Assembly (NCBI RefSeq): GCF_042611095.1
Contig: NZ_JBHFPV010000001.1
Location: 186,001-250,000, forward strand
Direction of reading: 5' to 3'
Source of the DNA: Meishania litoralis
GTDB taxonomy: Bacteria; Bacteroidota; Bacteroidia; Flavobacteriales; Flavobacteriaceae
DNA length: 64,000 nt
Part shown: piece by piece, positions 1-9,416 of the stretch
How positions within the stretch are numbered: position 1 is the first letter of the stretch
Layout of the letters: each line of letters begins with the position of its first letter
The notes under the pieces: generated by a model
Databases searched by the model: none
Seen by the model: the letters and a program-made list of their open reading frames with translations, nothing else
What the model was told of the DNA's origin: nothing
Made by a program: the position numbers and the translations under genes

Positions 1-57
1 ACCATTATCTTTGGCATTTGCGAAAACGCTTCGAACCACATTGGCCAAATATAGGGT

Positions 58-1812
58 ATGAAAGAACTAAAACACGTCAATAAGTATTTCAAAAAATATT
101 GGTTCAAATTGTTGATGGGCATAGTAATAACCATCATCGCACGCGTTTTTACCCTTGTTATGCCCTCATACGTGAATAAATCGATAAGTGTTGTCGAAAA
201 TTTTATGGGCGGAAAAATCGCTGAATCCTTGGCGAGGGAACAACTACTTCAGTATATTTTGATAATAGTGGGGGCGGCTTTGCTGTCTGGTTTCTTCACC
301 TTTCTTATGCGCCAGACCATAATCAATGTTTCGAGATATATCGAGTACGACCTCAAGAACGAGGTTTTCGATCATTATCAATTCTTGAGCCTTGATTTTT
401 ACAAGAAGAACAGAACGGGCGATTTGATGAACCGTATCAGCGAAGATGTCGGCCAAGTGCGCATGTATGCCGGCCCAGCATTAATGTACGGTATCAATAC
501 GATCACCCTATTTGCCTGTATCATCCCCATCATGTTCTTTACCGCGCCTAAGTTGGCCGCCTACGCCTTGATTCCATTGCCGATTCTTTCGGTACTAATC
601 TATCAAATAAGCCGGATCATTCACCGGCGCAGTACAAAAGTGCAAGAATTTTTATCGACCCTTTCGACATTTACACAAGAGACCTTTTCAGGGGTTTCGG
701 TAATCAAGGCCTATGCCTTGGAACCACGGATCAATTCTGAGGTCGGTGTGCTTGCCCTAGAAGGAAAGAACAGGAGTATGGATCTTGCCAAGGTAAACGC
801 CTGGTTCTTTCCGCTGATGGTACTGATGATAGGGATCAGCAATATTTTTGTTATCTATATCGGGGGAAGACAGTATCTAAATGGCGAAATAGCCTCTGTC
901 GGTGTCATTGCTGAATTTATACTCTATGTAAACATGTTGACATGGCCAGTGGCCATTGTCGGATGGCTCACATCGATAGTACAGCGGGCGGAAGCATCAC
1001 AGAAAAGGATCAACGAATTTCTAAAGGAAAAACCTTCGATTACCAATAATGTTGCCGAAACGACTCCGATCAAGGGCAAGATCGAGTTCAAAAACGTGTC
1101 GTTCACATATAATGATACCAATATCACTGCACTGAAAAACATTTCCTTTGTCGTCAACGAGGGTGAAACCGTGGCCATTTTAGGTAAGACCGGAGCAGGA
1201 AAATCCACGATACTTGACTTGACGGCAAGGCTTTATGACGTCGATTCAGGAGAAATTCTAGTAGACGATGTGCCCATTAAAGAATTAAACCTTGAAAGTC
1301 TTCGGGGCAATATAGGTGCCGTACCGCAAGATGCCTTTCTGTTTTCCGATTCGATCAAGAACAACATTAAGTTCGGCAAAGAAAACGCCAGTGAATCTGA
1401 AGTAATTGAAGCCGCCAAAAACGCCGTGGTCCATGAAAATATTATGGGCTTTTCGAAACAGTACGATACGGTTTTGGGCGAAAGGGGAATCACCTTGAGC
1501 GGCGGACAAAAACAGCGGGTCTCGATCGCAAGGGCCTTGATAAAAGAGCCCCAGGTCTACCTATTCGATGATTGCCTTTCTGCGGTGGATACCGAGACCG
1601 AGGAAGAAATTTTGAACAATCTTAAAAAGGCCTCAAAAAATCGTACGACGCTTATCGTCAGCCATAGGGTCTCTTCGGCCAAAAATGCCGATAAGATCCT
1701 GATACTTGATGACGGAAAATTGCTTCAAGAGGGCACACATGAAGAACTGAACGATGTAGATGGTTATTACAGTGAACTTTATCGCAATCAGCTTTCGGAG
1801 AAAGAAAACTGA
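58..1812 (+). CDS. ABC exporter, fused membrane and ATPase domains (MsbA/multidrug type)
   Basis: This is a 584-residue ABC half-transporter that probably exports a lipid or hydrophobic compound across the inner membrane as a dimer. The first ~310 residues hold about six membrane spans. The ATPase half follows, with Walker A GKTGAGKST near residue 376, the Q-loop PQDAFLF, signature LSGGQKQR near 480, Walker B ending LFDD near 503, and the switch His in IVSH. Length is normal for the family. The residue after the Walker B Asp is Asp instead of the usual catalytic Glu, as in the degenerate-site subunits of heterodimeric exporters, yet no partner gene is adjacent. The ATG overlaps a TGA in another frame as ATGA, so an upstream gene may be coupled to it. 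The substrate cannot be read from the sequence. Confidence 0.93.
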   Translation: MKELKHVNKYFKKYWFKLLMGIVITIIARVFTLVMPSYVNKSISVVENFMGGKIAESLAREQLLQYILIIVGAALLSGFFTFLMRQTIINVSRYIEYDLKNEVFDHYQFLSLDFYKKNRTGDLMNRISEDVGQVRMYAGPALMYGINTITLFACIIPIMFFTAPKLAAYALIPLPILSVLIYQISRIIHRRSTKVQEFLSTLSTFTQETFSGVSVIKAYALEPRINSEVGVLALEGKNRSMDLAKVNAWFFPLMVLMIGISNIFVIYIGGRQYLNGEIASVGVIAEFILYVNMLTWPVAIVGWLTSIVQRAEASQKRINEFLKEKPSITNNVAETTPIKGKIEFKNVSFTYNDTNITALKNISFVVNEGETVAILGKTGAGKSTILDLTARLYDVDSGEILVDDVPIKELNLESLRGNIGAVPQDAFLFSDSIKNNIKFGKENASESEVIEAAKNAVVHENIMGFSKQYDTVLGERGITLSGGQKQRVSIARALIKEPQVYLFDDCLSAVDTETEEEILNNLKKASKNRTTLIVSHRVSSAKNADKILILDDGKLLQEGTHEELNDVDGYYSELYRNQLSEKEN

Positions 1813-1892
1813 AAAATTGTTGCTCCATAAGCATTTTTTTTTCATTTTTGATAGAATAATTCCTCACCGTTAGGAACCATATACAACACAAA

Positions 1893-2276
1893 ATGGGCGA
1901 TAGAGATTTAATGGATCAAGAAGAGATTTATTCGAAAGTTTTAAGGGCGGGAAGAAGAACATATTTCTTCGACGTAAGAAGCACAAAGGCCGGTGATTAT
2001 TATCTTACCATTACCGAAAGCAAAAAATTTACCCACGATGATGGTTCCTTTCACTATAAAAAGCATAAAATCTATCTCTATAAAGAGGATTTTAGTGCTT
2101 TTAGAGAGCATGTCGAAGAAATGATGGATTATATAATCGATGAAAAAGGAAGCGAAGTAATCTCCGAAATACATCAAAAAAATTTTAAAAAAGAAGATAG
2201 TATAGAGGCCCCTTTGGAAAATGGGGAAATGAAATCAACAGAAAACTTTACCGATGTCGACTTTGACGACATATAG
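1893..2276 (+). CDS. DUF3276 / PUR-family nucleic-acid-binding protein
   Basis: This 127-residue protein matches the Bacteroidetes DUF3276 family, which has the PUR-repeat fold and is thought to bind single-stranded DNA or RNA. The diagnostic stretch runs from about residue 13 to 75 and includes VLRAGRRTYFFDVRSTKAG, then DDGSFHYKKHKIYLYKED. The acidic tail (FTDVDFDDI) is low complexity. The start at 1893 is an ATG; an in-frame ATG at 1911 would remove six residues and is a fair alternative. The gene stands alone between the ABC exporter and a peptidase and is closed by a strong hairpin terminator at 2304. The physiological role is not established from sequence. Confidence 0.85.
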   Translation: MGDRDLMDQEEIYSKVLRAGRRTYFFDVRSTKAGDYYLTITESKKFTHDDGSFHYKKHKIYLYKEDFSAFREHVEEMMDYIIDEKGSEVISEIHQKNFKKEDSIEAPLENGEMKSTENFTDVDFDDI

Positions 2277-2303
2277 GTAATGAACTTATCGATAAATAAC
2301 TTA

Positions 2304-2331
2304 CGGCCCTTTTGACAGGGTCGTTTTTTTT
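2304..2331 (+). terminator. Intrinsic terminator after the PUR-family gene
   Basis: A seven-pair stem (CGGCCCT with AGGGTCG, one G-U pair) around a six-base loop is followed by eight T. It lies 27 bases after the stop codon and 15 bases before the next gene. Confidence 0.85.
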
Positions 2332-2345
2332 AGATTTAAAGACTT

Positions 2346-4871
2346 ATGAAAAATTTTATCCTCCTTTTTGCCATTGGCTTCCTACAATCTAGCTTGGCCC
2401 AAGAAACTTTGGACCTCAATTATTATTTACCGCAGAACATAGCATATGACGAGTCGATTCCCACCCCTAAGGAAATTATCGGTCATGAAGTGGGCGAATG
2501 GCACGTAACACACGATAAGCTTATGTTCTATATGCAGACCTTGGCAAAAGCGAGCGATCGTATTTCCATTGAAAATCGCGGATCGACTTTCGAGGGAAGA
2601 CCAATTCTTCTGTTGACCGTAACTTCCCCAAAAAACCATCAGAACATTGATAAAATAAGACAAGAACATATCGCCCTTACCGAAAGCGGAGCTGGCTCGC
2701 TTTCGGTCGAAGATATGCCCATAGTGGTCTATCAGGGTTTTTCGATCCACGGCAACGAGCCGAGCGGAGCCAATGCCGGACTCGCCTATGCCTATTATCT
2801 TGCGGCGGCACAAGGGCCCGAGATCGAATCGATGTTGAACGATCTGGTCATTTTGATGGATCCATCATTTAACCCCGACGGACTGCAGCGATTCGCCTAT
2901 TGGGCAAATACCAACAAAAGTATCAATCTAAATTCTGACACGAACGAAAGAGAGTATCACGAGGTATGGCCCGGAGGGCGCACCAACCACTATTGGTTCG
3001 ATATGAACCGAGATTGGTTGCCAGTGCAGCTTCCTGAAAGTCGTGCGCGTATTGAAACGTTTCACAAGTGGTTGCCCAACATTCTTACCGACCATCATGA
3101 AATGGGAACGAACTCCACCTTCTTTTTTCAACCGGGCGAACCCACACGGGTGCACCCATTGACCCCGAAAATAAACCAGGAGCTGACCGCCGAAATCGGC
3201 ACCTACCACGCAAAGGCATTGGACAAAATAGGGTCGCTATATTATTCAGAAGAAAACTACGACGATTATTATTATGGAAAAGGTTCCACTTTTCCCGATG
3301 TCAACGGAAGCATAGGTATTCTATTCGAACAAGGAAGCTCACGAGGGCATATTCAAGAAAGTGAAAATGGCACCCTTACCTTTCCCTTTACGATAAGAAA
3401 TCAGTTCACCACGGCCCTGTCGACCATCGAGGCCGCCCAAAATATGCGGGCAAAAATCCTATCGTACCAACGCGATTTTTATTCAGCAATGCGTTCCGAA
3501 TCCACAAAAGCCAAAACCAAGGCCATCGTTTTTGGCGACAGTAAAGATGCCGCCAAGGCATGGCACCTCGCCGAGATTCTCAAACGCCATAAAATAAAGG
3601 TACATGAACTTTCCAATGATGCTTCGATTGGTGGCAAATCATATAAAAAAGGAAATGCCTATGTGGTGCCCATGGCCCAAAAGAACCCGAGGTTGATCAA
3701 GGCCATGTTCGAAAAGCGAACCACTTTTACCGACAGCCTTTTTTACGATATTTCGGCATGGACTTTTCCTTTGGCCTTCAATATGGATTATACCGAATTG
3801 GGCTCGTCATCGAATATGGGCTCAGAGATTCAAGAGCTGTCAGCCCTATCTGGCGATGTTGACAGACAAAGTAATTATGCTTATCTATTCGAGTGGAACG
3901 AGTATTATACGCCCAAGGCATTGAATAAAATCGTGAACAAAGGTATTCGCGCCAAGGTCGCCAAGTCTCCTTTTTCTTTAGAAGGCAATGATTATGGTTA
4001 CGGCACCATAATGATTCCCGTTCAAAATCAGTTATTGGATGCTTCGCAACTTCATTCCTTTTTATCCGAAGTGGCAAAAGAGAGTCATCTAAAGATAACC
4101 GCCGTAGGCACAGGTTTGACCAAGGGCATCGATTTGGGCAGTAATGACTTCGACCCAATTAAAAAGCAAAAGGTCGCGATTTTGGTCGGTGGCGGGGTCC
4201 GTTCTTATGATGCGGGAGAAATCTGGCATTTGTTCGATACTCGATACGCTATGAAACTGACCAAATTGGATACCGAGTATTTCAGCGGTGTAGATCTAAG
4301 TTCGTACACCGATATTATACTACCTCGAACTTGGGGTTCGGCCCTGAGCAAGAAGAATGCCGACAAATTAAAGGAATGGGTCGAAGAAGGTGGCACTTTG
4401 ATCGGATACACCAACGTGGCCGAATGGCTTGACAAGAACGAATTCTTAAGCCTCAAGTTCAAAAAAGATACGACTAGGGTAGCCAAAAATATTTCTTTCG
4501 ACCAAAAGGGCGCATATAGTGGTGCACAGGTAACCGGCGGGGCTATTTTTGAGGCCAAATTGGATCTTTCCCACCCCATTAACTATGGGTATAAAAACGA
4601 TAGGCTTGCCCTGTTCCGTAATTCCAACGTTTATATTGCCCCTGATAAGCAGAGTTACAACAACCCGATCCAATACACCTCTGATCCGTTAATGAGTGGT
4701 TATATCTCTGAAGAAAATGCCCAGCTCATCAAAAATTCGGTCCCATTCGTCGCCAAAAGGCTTGGTAAGGGCCGGGTAATCGTGTTTACCGACAATACCA
4801 ATTTTCGTGCTTTTTGGTATGGCACGAACAAATTATTGATGAACGCGATTTTCTTTGGAGAAATGATGTAG
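2346..4871 (+). CDS. Secreted M14-family zinc carboxypeptidase
   Basis: This 841-residue protein has a short signal peptide (about residues 1-18, ending SSLAQ) and is probably exported to the periplasm or outer surface. The M14 zinc site is visible: IHGNEPSGA near residue 136 supplies the His and Glu ligands of the HxxE motif, and DHHEMG near 247 the later His. DMNRDWLP near 220 is typical of the Bacteroidetes subgroup. From about residue 600 there is a glutamine-amidotransferase-like domain (VAILVGGGVRSYDAGEIW, later GGTLIGYTN), common in these long M14 proteins. It probably trims peptides for nutrition. It is transcribed alone and faces the acyltransferase convergently. Confidence 0.88.
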   Translation: MKNFILLFAIGFLQSSLAQETLDLNYYLPQNIAYDESIPTPKEIIGHEVGEWHVTHDKLMFYMQTLAKASDRISIENRGSTFEGRPILLLTVTSPKNHQNIDKIRQEHIALTESGAGSLSVEDMPIVVYQGFSIHGNEPSGANAGLAYAYYLAAAQGPEIESMLNDLVILMDPSFNPDGLQRFAYWANTNKSINLNSDTNEREYHEVWPGGRTNHYWFDMNRDWLPVQLPESRARIETFHKWLPNILTDHHEMGTNSTFFFQPGEPTRVHPLTPKINQELTAEIGTYHAKALDKIGSLYYSEENYDDYYYGKGSTFPDVNGSIGILFEQGSSRGHIQESENGTLTFPFTIRNQFTTALSTIEAAQNMRAKILSYQRDFYSAMRSESTKAKTKAIVFGDSKDAAKAWHLAEILKRHKIKVHELSNDASIGGKSYKKGNAYVVPMAQKNPRLIKAMFEKRTTFTDSLFYDISAWTFPLAFNMDYTELGSSSNMGSEIQELSALSGDVDRQSNYAYLFEWNEYYTPKALNKIVNKGIRAKVAKSPFSLEGNDYGYGTIMIPVQNQLLDASQLHSFLSEVAKESHLKITAVGTGLTKGIDLGSNDFDPIKKQKVAILVGGGVRSYDAGEIWHLFDTRYAMKLTKLDTEYFSGVDLSSYTDIILPRTWGSALSKKNADKLKEWVEEGGTLIGYTNVAEWLDKNEFLSLKFKKDTTRVAKNISFDQKGAYSGAQVTGGAIFEAKLDLSHPINYGYKNDRLALFRNSNVYIAPDKQSYNNPIQYTSDPLMSGYISEENAQLIKNSVPFVAKRLGKGRVIVFTDNTNFRAFWYGTNKLLMNAIFFGEMM

Positions 4872-4903
4872 GTAACATTTTTTAGCCTCTGGTCTATGGA
4901 GCG

Positions 4904-5947
4904 TTATCCGATTCTGGTATAAATCCAGTTGAAAAAAAACAGACTTGTTACTACAGCAAGGGCCAATACAGCATTTGATATGGCGGTCAGAAGAATGAAC
5001 ATGCCGATATAGTATATCGGATAGATGACCAAAGCAAATGCAAATCGTAAAGTACCCATAAACTCGGGTTCCCAAACTTTTGGCTTGACCAGAAGGCGCC
5101 AAGACAAAACCACGGGAAAATTGAAAAGTACAAAAACTCCCTTTAAAATATTGCGGACATACGTAGGTTTTGAACCATTTTTTGACCGTAAATCATTGCC
5201 GCCATACGTCGAGATAGTGCTATTGACTTCTTGGGGGTTCAAATAGTCGACCCCCTGGGCATCAAGCCAAGATATAATGTTTTCGTAGTCCGAATCATCT
5301 TCAATATGGGTCGTCAAACCTTTTAGGGCCGTGGTGACCGTATCCTTGATTTTTTGTGTCGACCCGGGAATATCGTTCTCAAGGAGTATATCTTGAAGTG
5401 CGATATTCTCCCCAAAATAAATTGCGACCCGATCGGAAAAAATCTCGGCGTTCCGGTAATTCAACCCGACCGGAACCAATCGAATATCCAAGTCGGGATG
5501 CTTCTCCAAAGCTGCGAATAAAATGCGGGTAAAGCCTTTGCTCAAAGGTCGCACCCTACGTCTTAGATTGTGGTTCGCTTCGGGAAACATAAGAATCGCC
5601 TCGCCCTGACCCAAAAGTTCTGCACACCTTTCAAAAATGACATTATTGTTCTTTAGCGAGTCGCGGCCATCGCGAATACGATATATCGGAATCATCTGAA
5701 AGAAATCGAAGACCGCGATCAAGACCTTGCTTTTGAATATATCGGAACGCGTCAAAAAATAGGGTTTTCTATTACAATCGACCGCTATCAAAAGTACATC
5801 CAGAAGGGCACTTTGATGATTGGGAAGAAAAAGTACGGGTCTGTCTTTCGGCACATGCCCCAACCCTGAAACTTTTATCTTTCCAAAGAAAAGATGAAGG
5901 CTAGTTCTTATCCATATCTTGACCAGATTGTATCCTAATTTCTTCAA
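4904..5947 (-). CDS. 1-acylglycerol-3-phosphate acyltransferase-like protein
   Basis: This 347-residue PlsC-type acyltransferase would move an acyl chain onto lysophosphatidate or a related lipid at the inner membrane. The catalytic HX4D motif is visible as NHQSALLD near residue 43, and a second conserved block MFPEANHNLRR lies near 118. The last ~60 residues form two hydrophobic spans, giving a membrane anchor that short PlsC proteins lack. The protein is longer than the classical ~240 residues, with a middle region of unknown role. It overlaps the end of the upstream symporter gene by four bases, so the two are very likely co-transcribed and translationally coupled. The exact acceptor is unknown. 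Confidence 0.85.
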   Translation of the reverse strand: MKKLGYNLVKIWIRTSLHLFFGKIKVSGLGHVPKDRPVLFLPNHQSALLDVLLIAVDCNRKPYFLTRSDIFKSKVLIAVFDFFQMIPIYRIRDGRDSLKNNNVIFERCAELLGQGEAILMFPEANHNLRRRVRPLSKGFTRILFAALEKHPDLDIRLVPVGLNYRNAEIFSDRVAIYFGENIALQDILLENDIPGSTQKIKDTVTTALKGLTTHIEDDSDYENIISWLDAQGVDYLNPQEVNSTISTYGGNDLRSKNGSKPTYVRNILKGVFVLFNFPVVLSWRLLVKPKVWEPEFMGTLRFAFALVIYPIYYIGMFILLTAISNAVLALAVVTSLFFFNWIYTRIG

Positions 5948-6882
5948 ACCAGTTTTTCTTTGGTTATCGGTCTATATCCCCAAAAGCCCGCCAAAATCAA
6001 GCCTGATACCAAATGCCAAATACCCCAAAAGGCAGCCAACAAGGCCATGCCACCCAAGCCATCAAAAAATGTAAAGATGAGCAAAAGTCCCAATCCCGAA
6101 TTTTGAATACCTGTCTCTATGGTAATGGATCGAACATCAGTTTTCGGCAATTTCAAAAACGTTGCCAACGAGAAACCCGTAGTGAACGCTACAAGGTTGT
6201 GGGTCAAAACGATCCAAAAAACATAAAATACATACTCTGAAAAAATTTCACGATTGTTATATAGGGCCAAAAACACTAGAGAAATAAAGAACAGTATGGA
6301 AACCACCTTCAACACCCTTGCCATTTTTGAAGCCAGAATCGGCATAACATGATTTACCAGCATTCCTGATATTAGAGGTAGTCCCAACAATAAGAAAACC
6401 AATTTGATCATTTCGAAAGGCGAAATGTCGACCTCTTTTAATAGTAGGGCCGTCGGTTCGTACAATGACCCCCATAATTGTAGATTCAAGGGCGTCATAA
6501 CCACAGCCAACAAGGTCGCTATCGCAGTAAGGCTGACCGAAAGCGCTGAATTGCCTCTGGCCGCATGGGCGATAAAGTTCGATACATTGCCTCCCGGACA
6601 TGCGGCCACCATAAACATGCCCAATGCAATACTTGGCAAGGGATCAATAAGCCAGACCATAACAAAGGTGATCATTGGCAATAGAACGAATTGACTGCCC
6701 ACACCCACAAAAATAGACTTAGGGTTTTCGAACAATCTTTTAAAGTCGGCTTTTGAAATTTCCAAGGCAACACCGAACATGACCAAGGCCAAGGCCGTGT
6801 TCATCAACCACAAAGATCCGGTGTCAAAATTAATACGAACGTTATCGAGAATGGTATCGGTCAAAAAGCAAAATGATTTCAT
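5944..6882 (-). CDS. Bile acid:sodium symporter family protein
   Basis: This 312-residue membrane protein has eight to ten hydrophobic segments and belongs to the BASS/SBF superfamily, which carries organic anions with sodium. The conserved stretch AACPGGNVSNFIAHAARGN (about residues 94-112) is the family signature region, and ETGIQNSGLGLLL near 255 is the second crossover motif. In bacteria these proteins more often carry organic acids than bile acids, so the substrate is open. The gene heads a two-gene unit with the acyltransferase, which it overlaps by four bases. It is divergent from the thioredoxin-like gene, with 180 bases between them holding no promoter I can fix. Confidence 0.87.
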   Translation of the reverse strand: MKSFCFLTDTILDNVRINFDTGSLWLMNTALALVMFGVALEISKADFKRLFENPKSIFVGVGSQFVLLPMITFVMVWLIDPLPSIALGMFMVAACPGGNVSNFIAHAARGNSALSVSLTAIATLLAVVMTPLNLQLWGSLYEPTALLLKEVDISPFEMIKLVFLLLGLPLISGMLVNHVMPILASKMARVLKVVSILFFISLVFLALYNNREIFSEYVFYVFWIVLTHNLVAFTTGFSLATFLKLPKTDVRSITIETGIQNSGLGLLLIFTFFDGLGGMALLAAFWGIWHLVSGLILAGFWGYRPITKEKLV

Positions 6883-7062
6883 GGTCGTTCATAGTGCGCA
6901 TAAGTGAGATTTCATGGCGCCCCTATGAAGAACATCTGCAATATATAACAATCGAATATAAATAATTCGAAGCTTTTTGGTAAATCATGGCATTAGAAAT
7001 TGGCGGCCTCACAAATTAATTTGACAAATACCTTAACTTTAAAGTCTTTTAAATCGATTTAA

Positions 7063-7617
7063 ATGGCAAGAACGCCCAGTAACATGCTTCTCTTAGGAAC
7101 GATCGCGCCCGATTTTAATCTATTGGATACAGTAACCGACGAGTTTAGTTCGCTTCAATCATTAAAGGGAAATAAGGGGACGGTTATCATGTTTATCTGC
7201 AATCATTGCCCCTTTGTAAAGCATGTGAACCCCGAGATTTCTCAAATGGCCCGCGAATACCGGTCCACAGGTATCAACTTTATTGCAATTTCGAGCAACG
7301 ATATCATAAATTATCCTCAAGACGCACCTGATCTAATGAGACAAGTTGCCGAAAAGGAAAGTTATGGATTTCCCTATCTCTTCGATGCCGACCAAGAAAT
7401 TGCAAAAAAATATGATGCGGCCTGTACGCCCGATTTTTATTTGTTCGATTCGCGGTTAAAACTTGTGTATCGAGGACAATTGGATGATTCAAGACCCGGA
7501 AACGGAATTCCTGTAACAGGAACCGATCTTCGAAATGCCATGGATGCACTACTTGCGGGAGATGAAATAGACCCGAATCAAAAACCAAGTATCGGTTGTA
7601 ATATCAAATGGGCATAA
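7063..7617 (+). CDS. Thioredoxin-fold peroxiredoxin-like protein (AhpC/TSA-like)
   Basis: This 184-residue cytoplasmic protein has a thioredoxin fold of the AhpC/TSA-like thioredoxin family. The active-site region is CNHCPFVKHV near residue 47, a CxxC pair followed by the characteristic PFVKHVNPE. ACTPDFYLFD near 126 holds the cis-Pro loop with a further Cys. No signal peptide is seen. Close relatives are annotated as redoxins of unassigned substrate, and a thiol peroxidase or disulfide reductase role is plausible. The start ATG is the only reasonable one. The cupin gene follows after 10 bases, so the two probably form a small oxidative-stress unit. Confidence 0.86.
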   Translation: MARTPSNMLLLGTIAPDFNLLDTVTDEFSSLQSLKGNKGTVIMFICNHCPFVKHVNPEISQMAREYRSTGINFIAISSNDIINYPQDAPDLMRQVAEKESYGFPYLFDADQEIAKKYDAACTPDFYLFDSRLKLVYRGQLDDSRPGNGIPVTGTDLRNAMDALLAGDEIDPNQKPSIGCNIKWA

Positions 7618-7627
7618 AGAATCAGTA

Positions 7628-7948
7628 ATGAAAATAGATAAAAAAGAGGCCTTGAAAAAGCTTGCTGGAGAAAGTTCACCATTTCTATCGGTTTTCGAAC
7701 ATGGAACACTTTCGGTAGAAGTATACAAACCAGAAAAAATCGACTTGCAGCAACCCCATACGCGCGATGAGGCCTATGTTATTATTTCAGGAAGCGGTGA
7801 GTTTTTAAACGGTGATGTCAGAACCCATTTTTCTCCTGGTGATTTTCTTTTTGTACCTGCGGGAGTTGAACATCGCTTTGAGAACTTTACCGATGACTTT
7901 TCAACTTGGGTGATTTTCTATGGCCCCGAAGGCGGCGAAAAGCCATAG
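7628..7948 (+). CDS. Small cupin-domain protein
   Basis: This 106-residue protein is a single cupin barrel. The metal-binding motifs are visible: the first as QPHTRDEAYVIISGSGEF (about residues 40-57), and the second as FSPGDFLFVPAGVEHRFEN near 67-85, with the PxGxxH core. Such proteins bind a divalent metal and act as small enzymes or sensors; the substrate cannot be read. It follows the thioredoxin-like gene after 10 bases in the same direction and ends 7 bases from the convergent DinB gene. The His of the first motif is at position 43; the usual second His is replaced, which is common in small stand-alone cupins. Confidence 0.85.
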   Translation: MKIDKKEALKKLAGESSPFLSVFEHGTLSVEVYKPEKIDLQQPHTRDEAYVIISGSGEFLNGDVRTHFSPGDFLFVPAGVEHRFENFTDDFSTWVIFYGPEGGEKP

Positions 7949-7955
7949 TCCCATA

Positions 7956-8501
7956 TCACGCCCAGCCCTTTGTTTTGAGAAGTGCCTCGATATGGGCACA
8001 ATGATGTCGACTGTGCCAGGCATATTTTCCAATATTCTCCTCGACCGTCACCCTCGAACGGTCTTCAGGGTGTCTATACGATTTTTGCAGGTCATTGTTC
8101 GAGAGGCCCCTCAACAGAAAAACCATCTTGGCATGAAGTGCTTTTAGATAATCAAGCGAAAGTTCGATAGGCGCTGTTTTGGTATCGAACAAGTCGGCCC
8201 AATCTTTTTCTTGATATGCCTTTATCAACGGATTATCTTCGGTCAGTGACCATTTAAAACGCGTATAACTATGGTGATGGCTGTCTGCCATGTGATGCAC
8301 GACTTGCCGAACCGTCCAACCGCCCGGACGATAAGGGGTATTCAATTGTTCTTCGGAAAGATTTTTCACCAAATTGTGCAACTTATTGGGTAAATCTTCC
8401 AAAACCTGTATCCATTCTTGGACCATTTCCCCCGTTATTGATCGAGGCGGCTCAAACCTTCCTATAGGATAGCGAAGCTTATCAAGTGCTATATTTTCCA
8501 T
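7956..8501 (-). CDS. DinB/YfiT-type metal-dependent transferase
   Basis: This 181-residue four-helix DinB-superfamily protein is closest to YfiT, known in Bacillus as a putative metal-dependent hydrolase or bacillithiol transferase. Metal-ligand histidines appear in VRQVVHHMADSHHHSY near residue 66 and in YAWHSRHHCAHIEALL near 160, the expected spacing for this fold. The N-terminal LRYPIGRFEPP is also characteristic of the YfiT group. A role in thiol conjugation or detoxification is inference. It is a single gene convergent with the cupin. Its upstream region (8502-8689) is shared divergently with the peroxiredoxin gene. Confidence 0.85.
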   Translation of the reverse strand: MENIALDKLRYPIGRFEPPRSITGEMVQEWIQVLEDLPNKLHNLVKNLSEEQLNTPYRPGGWTVRQVVHHMADSHHHSYTRFKWSLTEDNPLIKAYQEKDWADLFDTKTAPIELSLDYLKALHAKMVFLLRGLSNNDLQKSYRHPEDRSRVTVEENIGKYAWHSRHHCAHIEALLKTKGWA

Positions 8502-8646
8502 GCCTTAAAAATAGAAAAGAAAAACAAGTCGAGACGTAAAATCAGGAATACTTCGAATACAGGCTCCCATTTTATATTGGCTATAATCAAAGGTAAAATT
8601 TAATACATTTTTAACGGTAAAAAAAAGACAGTCAATAATAATCTAC

Positions 8647-8654
8647 TAAATTTG
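8647..8654 (+). promoter_or_regulatory. Likely -7 box (TAAATTTG) for the peroxiredoxin gene
   Basis: TAAATTTG fits the Bacteroidetes -7 consensus TAnnTTTG and lies 35 bases ahead of the ATG. I find no clear TTTG at the expected distance upstream, so only half of the promoter is supported. Confidence 0.4.
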
Positions 8655-8689
8655 TAGGATATTAATTATTCATCACAAAAACTTTTAAA

Positions 8690-9328
8690 ATGGCAACAAT
8701 ACGATTGGGTGACAAAGCCCCTGATTTTACGGCGAACAGTTCAATGGGGCCCATAAATTTTTATGACTATCTGGGCGATGGTTGGGGTATCTTATTTTCG
8801 CATCCTGCGGATTTCACCCCTGTCTGCACGACCGAATTGGGTACCGCGGCGAAATTCAAAGGCGAGTTTGACAAACGAAACGTTAAAATGCTTGCATTGA
8901 GCGTAGACGGTGCCGATTCGCATAACGAATGGATCAAAGATATTAATGAGGTGCAACAGACGACCGTGAACTTTCCTATTATTGCTGATGAGGACAAAAA
9001 GGTCTCCGACCTTTATGATATGATACACCCTAATGCGGACAATAACCTTACCGTACGTTCGGTGTTCATAATCGCACCCGATAAGACCGTCAAGCTAATA
9101 CTTACCTACCCGGCGTCAACAGGGCGCAATTTCTATGAATTATTAAGGGTCATAGATTCGTTACAGCTAACAGCATATCATAAGGTCGCAACACCTGCAA
9201 ATTGGGAAAACGGGGAAGATGTGGTCGTGAGCCCGGCCATTCCTACAGCCGAAGCCAAAAAGATATTTAAAAAAGGAGTTGAGGAAATAAAGCCTTATCT
9301 GCGCATGACACCGGATCCAACAGTTTAG
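8690..9328 (+). CDS. 1-Cys peroxiredoxin (Prx6 subfamily)
   Basis: This 212-residue cytoplasmic peroxidase reduces hydrogen peroxide and organic hydroperoxides. The peroxidatic Cys lies in HPADFTPVCTTE near residue 46, and it is the only cysteine in the protein, which defines the 1-Cys type: no resolving Cys is present and an outside thiol must regenerate it. The long C-terminal extension (about residue 160 onward, including GEDVVVSPAIP) is the Prx6 dimerisation domain, and the length is normal for the subfamily. The gene is monocistronic, with a TAAATTTG box upstream and the cspA promoter downstream. Confidence 0.94.
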   Translation: MATIRLGDKAPDFTANSSMGPINFYDYLGDGWGILFSHPADFTPVCTTELGTAAKFKGEFDKRNVKMLALSVDGADSHNEWIKDINEVQQTTVNFPIIADEDKKVSDLYDMIHPNADNNLTVRSVFIIAPDKTVKLILTYPASTGRNFYELLRVIDSLQLTAYHKVATPANWENGEDVVVSPAIPTAEAKKIFKKGVEEIKPYLRMTPDPTV

Positions 9329-9358
9329 GCCCGTGCAAAGATAAATTTATAAATGTCC

Positions 9359-9387
9359 TTTGGTTAAATTAAATAACTGTACCTTTG
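9359..9387 (+). promoter_or_regulatory. Promoter of the cold-shock gene
   Basis: TTTG (9359-9362), a 17-base spacer and TACCTTTG (9380-9387) match the Bacteroidetes -33/-7 consensus TTTG/TAnnTTTG exactly. The start of transcription would fall near 9394, leaving a short AT-rich leader before the ATG at 9417. Confidence 0.8.
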
Positions 9388-9416
9388 CGCTTTAATTAAT
9401 TTTAATTTTTATTATT

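Noticed and set aside
1..61. Possible tail of an upstream plus-strand gene whose TGA overlaps the ABC exporter ATG
   Set aside because: Only about 19 codons are visible and two other frames, one on the opposite strand, are also open here, so no product can be supported.
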